A stretch of 27,952 nt of DNA from Zygnema cylindricum (lineage: Eukaryota; Streptophyta; Zygnematophyceae; Zygnematales; Zygnemataceae), in NCBI GenBank assembly GCA_037447655.1, contig JBBHKE010001158.1, forward strand, positions 1 through 27,952, read 5' to 3'. Shown here piece after piece: positions 9,588 to 18,166 of this stretch (its first letter is position 1; every line of letters begins with the position of its first letter). Made by a program: the position numbers and the translations under genes. Under the pieces are notes generated by a model. That model worked only from the letters and a program-made list of their open reading frames with translations. It did not search any database and was not told where the DNA came from.

Positions 9588-12384
9588 GCTTGGGCATGTG
9601 AATCTAGATAAGTTAAGAGAGATGAAAAATATGGGAGTGGTGGAAGGGATTCAGTTCAGTGAGAGTGATGATATAAGTGATTGTAGTGGATGTGCTCAAG
9701 GTAAAGCACACAGATTACCCTTTCCTAAAACAGCCACCTATAAGGGAGAAAAAAATTCTAGATCTAGTACACACAGATATTTGGGGACCGGCTAGAGTGC
9801 CCTCACCGAAGGGGAAGAGATTTATGATGACTATAACGGATGATTGGTCTCGGTATTCCCGGGTGTATTTTTTGAAAAACAAGTCAGAAGCTTAGGATTG
9901 TTTTAGACAATATAAAGCATGGAGCGAAAAACTCCATGAAACTCCAATCAACAGAGTAAGGAGTGACAATGGTGGAGAGTATACTTCTAACCAATTTGAG
10001 GATTTTTTGAGGGAAGATGGGGTTTAACACCAAAATACAGTTCCAGAAAATCCGGAACAGAATGGGGTAGCTGAAAGGTTAAATAGAACACTAAGTGATA
10101 GTGCTAGAAGTATGTTGTCGGATAAAAAGATAGGAAAAAGGTTTTGAGAGAAGCAATGAACTGTGCTAATTACCTCAAAAATAGAGTTCTTACTTCAGCT
10201 ATAAAAGATCAAACACCTTATGAGAGATAGACAGGCTGGAAACCAGACTTATCTCATTTTAAGGTTTTCGGCAGTCAAGTATTCAGTCTAGATACAGATC
10301 GGTCTAATTGGAAGCTAGATCCTAAAGGAAAACCAGGATACTTATTAGGATATGATGAGGATGTTAAAGGATATAGAGTTTATGATCTAAAAAGAGAAGA
10401 TATAATCTTAGTAAAGCATCTAGTACTTATGGATGAAGGAAAGTCTGTGGATCCCTTCAAATATACAAAGTCAGTAAAAATCAGATTTGAGTCAGAAAAT
10501 TCCGATGACTTTGAGCTCCCTAACTATCCGGGTTTTAGAGACAATGACATTCTTGCAGGTACAAATCAGACCGAAAAGGACTCGGCTGTGGAAATTCCAG
10601 TAACAACTCTACCCGAAGCGGAAGACGTGGTGGAAATTGATTCGGAATCAAGGGATAGGGGAGAAGTTGAGTTTGTTCGAAAGAATCCACAAGAACCATC
10701 TATTCCGGCCTCAGATTTTGAGGGGGGGAGGAGAAGTAGCAAAAGACTGCAAGAAAAACAGGTTAATAACAAGGTAACTAAACTATCTCATCAAGATGAA
10801 CCTCAAACTTATGGAGAGGCGATGACTTGTCCAGAAAGAAACCGGTGGAAGACAACCATCAATGAGGAGATGGCCTCAACTATGGCAGCCGATACTTGGG
10901 AGCTGGTGGATTGTCCACCTAACCGAAAACCAATCGGTTGTAAGTGGGTTTTCAAATTTAAACTGAACCCAGATAACACAATCGAGCGCTACAAGGCCCG
11001 ATTAGTGGCAAAGGGATTTACATAAAAGGAGGGAATTGACTATGAGGAAACCTTTGCCCCGGTGGTAAGATTTCCCTCCGTCCGCATACTTCTCAGCCTG
11101 GCAGCAGCAGAAGACATGGAAGTGCACCAGATGGACATCAAAACAGCCTTTTTGCATGGAGAATTGGAAGAGGAGATCTTCATGCGACAACTTGAAGGAT
11201 TTGTGGAGGAAGGAGAGGAGAGTAAGGTATGCCGGCTGATTAAATCCCTTTACGGTTTGAAACAGGCACCTCGAAAGTGGAATAAGAAATTTGATGAGTT
11301 TCTTACCGGTCTGGGATATATCCGGATTAGCTCAGATCACTCAATCTATGTTTTAGAGGATGAGGAAGGTTTTATATTTATTGCAATTTATGTTGATGAT
11401 TTGCTTGTTTTAAGTAAATCAATGGAAAAAATTAATAAACTGAAAACCGATCTTAAGGGGAGATTTGAAATGAAGGATATGGGGGAAGCAAAATATATTT
11501 TTTGAATTCAAGTAGAGAGAGACCGAAAAAGAAAAATTATAAGATTGACTCAAAAGGAAGCAATAGGGAACATGCTTGAAAAATTTCAAATGGATAAAGC
11601 TAATAGTTGTACAACTCCAATGGAGTTGAAGAAGGGAAGTGAGGGGAGTGAGGAAGAAGGAGTCATAGTCTTAGACGAGGAATTATCTCCTGAAGAACAA
11701 AAGTTCATGCAGACTATTCCTTACAGACAAGTAGTGGGAAGTCTAATCTATTTTATGAATTGTACCCGACCGGATTTAGCTGCAGCTGTAGGAGTGCTGA
11801 GTAGAAGTCTAAATGCTCCCACTAAGAGGGATTGGGAGGCAGCTAAGAGAGTTCTTAGATACTTGATAGGAACTAGGGATCTATGGTTGCATTTGGGTGG
11901 GGAGAATACTGACATCACTACTTGGAGTGATGGTAGTTATGGTGATGCTCCGATGAGGAGATGCACTTCTGGATATGTATTATATGTGGGTGATGGGGCT
12001 TGCTGTTGGAGTAGCAAACAGCAAAAGGTTATTGCTCAGTCCACCATGGAGGCTGAGTATATGGCCTCTTGCTCTGCTGTAAAAGAATTGATGTGGGTCA
12101 AGTCTTTGCTTGGTGAGCTTGGTCATCTTAAGAGTGGTGTGCACAAAATATTTTGTGATAATCAGGCAGCAATTGCTATTTCTGCCAATCCTAAACATCA
12201 TTTTAAAGCCAAACACATGGACATCAGACTCACCTTTGTTAGAAAGAAAGTAGAAAATAAAATAATCAGTTTAGAGTACCGACCAGATAGTGAGATGGTA
12301 GCAGATATGATGACCAAACCTGTGCCTTCCCCTAAGCTAAATATCTGCACGGAGAAGTGTGGTCTGAAATTAAAGATTGACTAG
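9588..12384 (+). pseudogene. pol: copia A pol remnant (integrase, RT, RNase H)
   Basis: The order is that of Ty1/copia. First come the GAG-pre-integrase end (LGHVNLDKL, then CSGCAQGKAH) and the integrase core (DLVHTDIWGP, VRSDNGGEYTS, NGVAERLNRTL: the D, D and E positions are all present). Then comes reverse transcriptase (CKWVFKFKLNPD to MDIKTAFLHGELEEEIFMRQ, with catalytic IYVDDLLVL), and finally RNase H (TTWSDGSYGDAP, STMEAEYMA, DNQAAI). Lesions are a +1 shift in the A7 run near 9755; stops at 9893-9895, 10025-10027 and 10228-10230; a 1-bp deletion near 10145; and stops at 11023-11025 and 11503-11505. The longest clean pieces are 10429-11025, 11062-11505 and 11545-12384. These changes show an old, dead copy. 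Confidence 0.92.
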
Positions 12385-12385
12385 A

Positions 12386-12397
12386 AAATAAGGGGAG
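12386..12397 (+). promoter_or_regulatory. Polypurine tract of copia A
   Basis: AAATAAGGGGAG lies directly before the LTR. The same tract precedes the 3' LTR at 22529. It is the expected plus-strand priming site. Confidence 0.8.
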
Positions 12398-13445
12398 TGT
12401 AGAAATTAATGGTTTTTAAGTATTTTCTAGGTCTGAATAGAAATAAAGAAGCCGAGGCAGTCTACCTCTAACTTCTCTCTCCAACTCTCAAACTTGTCGC
12501 AGTCACTGAGAAATTGGAGAGGAAGCTAGAGCCATGGCTACCTAGGCTATCATGAGGTTTACGGGAAATTTATATTAGTCAAGAAGTTAATTACTAAAAG
12601 GTTTGTGTCGGCGACAGGATTTGATCCTGGTACCTGCCGGCGGTTAGAGAGTAAATAGCCGGTAGCCTTAGCCGTTAAGTCTAGAAGTAGTCTTACATAG
12701 CACATAGTACGATAATGATTCAAACATGTACACGTAGGATAAATCATTTAACTATAACTGTTAGCGGGATACATAGATATGGTAGTATAAAAGTATGAAT
12801 TGCGGTACGGATAAGAAATCAATACCGCGCAATGATTTCGTAAGCGAAACAAATACCGCGCATGTATTTATTACGGCTACGATCAAATGCGAGTTTAATC
12901 GGACGACCGGAATTAGCGCCGAGATCGCGGAAGAAGAATTCGGCGGTTTTTGGGCATCGCCACATCGGATGACACGTGGCGATGTCACATTGGAGCGCGG
13001 CATCTTCGAGGATTAAAGGAGCGAATCCGGATATTCCACGTGTGGACATTTAGGCCATGTCGTACAATGTCCGTACATAAAGTACACCGGCAGCTGTACT
13101 TTTGCGTACGGAACTGTATTCTGATTGGTTCCGTACATTAGTAGATAGAGTCTGTGAGAGAGATAGGACTTAGAAAAAATAGAAGATAGGACCCTCTCTC
13201 CCAGAGAGCTTCTGTACAAAAGGTCAACTTTGACCCTCCATAACTTACTGCTCAGGGGAGCAAATTCAGATATTCTTTTTGCTATCGACTCAAGGGAGTC
13301 TTGTCTCCACAGGGGTGAAGTTGGTCAGAGTTTTTGTCTGTCAGGGTGGCAGTTATTTTTGCCGAAACATAAAGGGGTCAGGGTTATCCTAGAGGCTTCT
13401 TGGAAGCTGTCCACTCTGAGGACTTATGGAGGTCTAAGAGTTTCA
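12398..13445 (+). repeat. 3' LTR of copia A (1048 bp)
   Basis: The LTR starts TGTAGAAATT after the polypurine tract and ends at TTTCA, giving TG...CA termini. Blocks shared with LTRs B and C, in order, are GTATTTTCTAGG; a CTTCTCTCTCCA / GTCGCAGTCACTGA block; a tRNA-like module on the minus strand (about 12615-12690); GACACGTGGC (12970); six GTAC cores with ATTGG between 13059 and 13137; and a hairpin series at 13194-13352. It is clearly a different subfamily from B. No second copy of LTR A is present, consistent with the 5' truncation. Confidence 0.85.
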
Positions 13446-15864
13446 AGCCGCAACACCAGTATGTAATGCAACGCGCGTTGAAACATAGGATCCCGTCAGG
13501 TCTGTTAGCAGTACATCCCCCAGTGTTCTCTATGCGCCTTGCAAAAACACGAGGTCCACGCGAGGGCCGCGCACTCCATGAGATTGGGAACGTGGCGGGA
13601 GGATATATGACACCTCATGTTTTACCGTATACCCGACTTCACTCTCACTGAGGCGATTGCATCTCGAACCGTATCATGCGCCGTTGTACGTTCTCCACCA
13701 TGTGAACAACGGAGCAAATGGACGCCCTGTTCATCCATAGATTGGCCACAAACGCAACGAGGCTTACCCAAAAAGGAAGGGTGTGGCAAGCCAAGACGTA
13801 GACGGAGTGCACAAGAAAACTATTGAAAAGATAAACGAAGTGAGGCAAAAATTGGAGTGGCGACAAGCCATGCCCTAATACCTGGTCATGAACAAGAGCG
13901 CAGTCGAGCCCATGCGTAGGCCGTAGGTAGCGCCTCAAGTAGGTTTTTAAAATTAGCAGCTGCGACCTTATCAGTGATATGTTGTTGCATCCGGGAATGA
14001 CTGCAAGTGAGGAGGGAAGAGAATGGGGGAATGACATCTTGGACATCGACTAGCAAGAGCAAACGAGTAGATAATAACAATTGTTAAAATGAAAATGATC
14101 CTTCGTCGACGGTAGAGATTGCATGGGCCAAGATAGGATTATCGTCCACCAAAAACCTCGAACTAATGATGGATGCCACTACAGCCCAACTACCCAAGTA
14201 AGCCGGAGGTGCTATGGTCGTTGTGGAACACAAACCAAGACCTCCAAAAAAGACAGGTAAAGCAAATTGGCGACGAGCGAGGAGACATTCCGGACGATCA
14301 ATGATACCATGCCCGACGAGTTGATGCAAAATCGCAAAGAGATTATTATCAAAATATGAGAGTGAGGAAAGGAAAGAAGAACCCGAGGGTAGCGTGCGCG
14401 CTAAGTACAAATGACGTTGGGCACAACAACGACTTAAAATAGCGAAAGCCACTTGGGAATCAGGCAATTTTGGAAGGTCCTCGCAGTGGGAAAGGTCGTC
14501 CAATAAAGCATCTGTAACAAACTGGTGAACAAATTCACGGGCGCCAATTGGAGAACCTAAAACCTTTGAACCCTCTTGAGGCGCAAAACACAAAAGCCTG
14601 TTGGAAGAGGAAAATTTGGTGGCACACCAATACGTGACCACGCAACACATTAAGGGACTTTGAGTGACAGGCCTATCCTTCAAAGTTGCTCAGAAAAATA
14701 GTGGAAGGCAGGAACCACCTGGTCTGATGGACTGATAATATGTGTGTAATCCGCCACGAAAAGGGAACAAACAATTGGGGAAAGCGGTAGCCGATGCTCG
14801 CAAGGCTTGTAAGAGGGATAGAGCAAATAAAGGGGCCCCCAAAGGGTGGCCTTGACGAGTACCGGTAACTGAGTCTAAAGTGGCAATATCTCCCAATGGG
14901 CTACAAACAGAGTAAATAAGAGAGCTGGGCGAGGAGTAAAACGTGCGAACCAAAAGGAAAAGATGGTTGATGGGAGGGGGGGCGTGTCGCAACTCGCGAA
15001 AAATGGTGTTAGGATCAACAGTGTTAAAAGCATTAGCCATGTCAACTTGGAGAATGACCCAATATGGATGCAGGTCCATTGTCGCATGTAAACCATTGAC
15101 GACTGCCTCATAATCGCCTCGTGTAAGACACCAAAATGATGAGGGGAAAAATAATCGTGAAACGCCCATTGAAGTTGTAGCCGCATTGATCAAGCCACAA
15201 GACAATAGAAGACCCCCCCCACAACAATAGGTCGGACACCACCGGCAGGTTTTGAGACAGCCGCAAGACATGCTGCTGCCAAAAGGGGTAATATAGTGCG
15301 TGGCACATTTCGGTGAGCCAATTTGGAGGCCACCTTAATCAATAAATCAAAACCCCAGGATGGATTTTCTAGAGGGGAAATATCACGAAAAATCTCATAC
15401 ACCATCCCAGAAGGTCCCCCAACCAAAAGATGAGGGGATCGAACAAGAGCTTTGGTGAAAGTATCTTGATAAAGCTTAAAGGGGTCTAAAGGGTCATATG
15501 ATTTAATAAAAGGCAAAGGTTCAATAGGTGCGGTGGGGTGAAGGGCGCGAAAGGCCTCAAGAGTTGACTCTGAGGTTGGTGATGGTGAGAAAGGCCGAAG
15601 CGCCCGAGCCGCCCGAAAGAATTCACCACAACACATAAGGTGTACTCCGCGACGCATGCGGGCTGTGGAGGCAGGAAGTGGAGCTTGACGGCGAGGAGGA
15701 GTTACAAAAAGGGAGATAACTTTATCCATATGCTCTTGTTGAAGAGATTCCCAATCCCCGCGTAAGAAATATTGACATCTAGAACGCATTTCATGGGCCC
15801 TCCTAGCGCCCCCACGAGAAGGTAAGACTAGAACCCAAAGCGTAAACAGAAGAAAAAGGTGTTA
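13446..15864 (-). pseudogene. Non-LTR-type reverse transcriptase with endonuclease-like C-terminus, broken
   Basis: Read from 15864 leftwards. The upstream domain includes LWVLVLP, RRAHEMRSRCQYFLRGDW and GGPSGMVYEIFRD, followed by PAGGVRPIVVGG. RT motif A is QVDMANAFNTVD (about 15049-15014) and motif B is GTRQGHPLGAPLFAL. Motif C is in another frame and reads VADYTHII near 14745, where an ADD-type core is expected. Next are KVLGSPIGAREFV, a GGLGL...AYLGSWA stretch, a knuckle CVCGQSMDEQGVHLLRC, and RVDLVF then GDVLLTDLTGSYVS just before LTR A. RT, then CCHC, then a D...D module fits R2-like elements with a restriction-like endonuclease. Frameshifts lie near 15200, 15120, 14750, 14690 and 14600, and stops occur throughout. 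The C-terminal end is cut by copia A and the N-terminal part by copia B. The clade assignment is inference. Confidence 0.75.
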
Positions 15865-16882
15865 TGTTGAAATTCATAGATTTCTATAGTATTTTCTAGG
15901 TTTAAATATGTTTGGAAAAAGAAAAAGGACAGACAACCTGCCTCCACCTCCTTTCTCTAGCCCCCATACTTGTTGTAGTCACTGAAGGATAGAGAAGGTG
16001 GTTGATCCATGGCTGCCTTAGTTCAACAGGCAGTTATTTTTAGAAGGTTACTAAAAATAGTCTTGACGGACCCAGGATTTGAACCCGGAACCTGCGGTTC
16101 GTCAAGTTGGCCGATAGCGGTCAGCTTTATCCTACTAGACTAGGACCAATGCTAAGTGCTATAGAGTATGATAGATATTTATACATTTAGGAAGTAAGAA
16201 ATCCATTTAACTAAAACTAGATACGGCGTGCATAGATACAGTTTTAGTACGACATCATTTCAGAATGAATACCTCGCATTTGGTTGACAGCGAAACAAAT
16301 ATCTCGCAAGTAATTATAACGGATACGATTACGTCTCATTACGAATCCGACGGCGCACGTCATCGCCGAAATCCCGGAGTGGTCACCTTGGCGTTTTGTG
16401 ACGTGGCATGACATGGAGCCACGTGGAGAGATGACATTCGGTCATAGGAATTCCGAGGAATGTACTGACAAATAAAAAGCAGACACTCGTCCACTTAATA
16501 GCCTTGTCGTACATAGGCCGTACAAAAGGTACACCGGTAGAAGTACTTTTTGGTACGGTACAGTAATTTGATTGGTCGGTACTTCAGTAGATATAAGTTA
16601 TTAGAAGGAATCAGGACTTAGAAAATTTTGGTAGGTAGTCACCTCTCCCTTTGAGAGTTTGTACAAATTGGCATTTTTGGTGCCTCATAACTTATCGGCT
16701 GGTTGGCCGTTTTCAGTGATTCTTTTTGCTACAGACTCAAGGGAGTCCACGCTGCATAGGGGTGCGTTTAAATTGTCAGTTTGCCTTCTTGGGCAGCACT
16801 GGTTGTGGCTTAAAGTGGGTTAGTTAAATACTATCTAGAGGCTTCCTATATTTTGTAGTCCAATGGAGGACACAAAATTGCA
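15865..16882 (+). repeat. 5' LTR of copia element B (1018 bp)
   Basis: The LTR begins TGTTGAAATTCATAG and ends AATTGCA, followed at once by the primer-binding site. It aligns end to end without gaps to 22529-23546, with about 33 substitutions counted by eye (roughly 3%), so the two are a true LTR pair from one insertion. The five bases before it (TGTTA) do not recur after the 3' LTR (GGCCG), so no target duplication is visible. It carries the tRNA-like module (16075-16142, minus), seven GTAC cores (16507-16584) and hairpins at 16643-16765. Confidence 0.92.
16075..16142 (-). other. Antisense tRNA-like module in LTR B
   Basis: On the minus strand TAGTCTAGTAGG fits the tRNA A box. About 56 nt later GGTTCAAATCC fits the B box exactly, inside a five-pair T-arm (CCGGG, 7-nt loop, CCTGG). 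The flanks do not make a full acceptor stem and no valid anticodon arm was found. LTR C (about 17390-17450) and LTR A (about 12615-12690) have the same arrangement, with T-arms built on GGATCAAATCC. Internal Pol III promoter activity is possible but unproven. Confidence 0.45.
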
Positions 16883-17173
16883 GGTTATGGGCCCACCCTC
16901 TAGGGTGCCCACCTTCAATGGATCTGGGTTCATCTATTGGGAGGCCATGATGATAGGAGCTTTGTGTGAGAAACGATACTGGGGTATCGTCAGTGGACAA
17001 GCGAAACGTCCACCTTCGGAAACTCCACCAAGATTTGGGGGAGTAAGGTTTTCTACAACAACGGCTGCCTCTAGGAGGCAGATGATGGGGATAGCAGTGT
17101 GTCCGAAAAAGAGAAAGGGAAGGAGACACCCCTCACTCCTATTGTCACAGTATCGGGAGCGGCGACCGTGAAG
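16863..17173 (+). pseudogene. gag: gag 5' fragment of copia B
   Basis: The frame opens with an ATG at 16863 inside the LTR end. A second in-phase ATG lies at 16887, inside the primer-binding site. It reads MGPPSRVPTFNGSGFIYWEA and then LCEKRYWGIVSGQ, the N-terminal signature of copia Gag (FNG-x-x-F-x-x-W). A frameshift follows near 17080; the other frame continues DDGDSSVSEKEKGKE up to 17173. The gag is then cut by LTR C (17174). The rest of this gag copy is absent, because the gag-pol body downstream begins again from its own start at 18148. Confidence 0.8.
16883..16897 (+). promoter_or_regulatory. Primer-binding site of element B (half initiator tRNA)
   Basis: GGTTATGGGCCCACC starts at the first base after the LTR. 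Its reverse complement, GGTGGGCCCATAACC, is the anticodon arm of plant initiator-Met tRNA as I know it, not the tRNA 3' end. Drosophila copia and yeast Ty5 are known to prime on such a half tRNA. The same 15 bases follow LTR C at 18167-18181. Confidence 0.75.
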
Positions 17174-18166
17174 TGCTGAAATAAAAGGTATTTTCTAGGT
17201 TAGTTAAAAGATTTTAATAAGAGCAGGAAAAAGCAGAGGCAGCCTGCTTCTAGCTTCTCTCTCTAGCCCCCATACTTGTCGTAGTCACTGAAGGCTGGAG
17301 AGGAAGCTAGAGCCATGGCTGTCTATGCTCCTTCTACAGTCAGAAAGCAAATCCTTGGTAAACTTACCAAAAGGATTGACGGTCCCAGGATTTGATCCTG
17401 GTACCTATCATCCGTCAAAGTAGCCGTTAGTCTTACCCTGTAGTCTAAGACCAGTGCTGAAGTATATGGGGTACGATAGCTACTTAAAAATGACGAAAAA
17501 GAGAAGTTCGATTTACTGACAAACGGACCACAATCACACAGACACAGTTAAAAATAGAATTACACCGGAAATGTACTACGTGTAGTTTTAACAGCTATAA
17601 ATTAAGGCCGACATTAATCTAACGACGGAGAAAGAAGCCGGCATCGCGGAATAGTCGATTTGGTGGTTTTCGGTCACAACCACAACGGGTGACACGTGGC
17701 AGCATGACATTGGATGACGGCATCTCCGGGACATACCAAGGCCAACCCGGATATGGCAGGCGTCGTCTTTTTCGCCATATCGTACAATGGCCGTACAGAA
17801 AGTACTTCGGACCAAGTACCTTTCTGTACTGTACACTCAATTGATTGCATCCGTACATCAGTAGGAGAGGGTTTAGAGAGGGGTTTACGACTTAGAAAAT
17901 TATAGGTAGCCGCCTCTCTCTCAGAGATCTCTTGTATAAAAGGGTCATCTTTGACCATTGATAATTAACTGCTCAGGGGAGCAAATTCAAGGATTCTTTT
18001 TGTGGCAGACTCAGGGGAGTCAGCTCTTCCAAGGGGTGCAGTCTGGTCAGTCTGTATTCTGTCAGGGTGTCAGCAATATTCAGACAAAGCTTAAAGAACT
18101 GAGGTTATCCTAGAGGCTTCTAACAAGCTGCCTACTTTGAGTACCTATGGAGGTCTCAGAGTTGCA
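17174..18166 (+). repeat. 5' LTR of copia element C (993 bp), inside element B
   Basis: The LTR begins TGCTGAAATAAAAGG and ends AGTTGCA before a primer-binding site identical to that of B. It shares ordered blocks with LTRs A and B but is clearly a third subfamily. It is closer to A in some parts, such as the GGATTTGATCCTGGTACCT tRNA-like patch and the TGCTCAGGGGAGCA hairpin. No second LTR C exists in the window: the gag-pol body that follows ends in an LTR of type B. A TGAAG target duplication (17169-17173) would be expected beyond a lost 3' LTR C. Confidence 0.88.

Larger units (their letters stand above)
9588..13445 (+). mobile_element. Ty1/copia retrotransposon A, 5'-truncated
   Basis: This element retains the region from the GAG-pre-integrase domain to the end of the 3' LTR. 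The 5' LTR, gag and protease are missing: similarity to the second copia body (18148-22515) begins at TTGGGCATGTG. Pol is followed by a polypurine tract and a 1048-bp LTR. The LTR's outer end abuts the C-terminal end of the minus-strand reverse-transcriptase pseudogene, so the element probably inserted into that gene. Confidence 0.9.
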
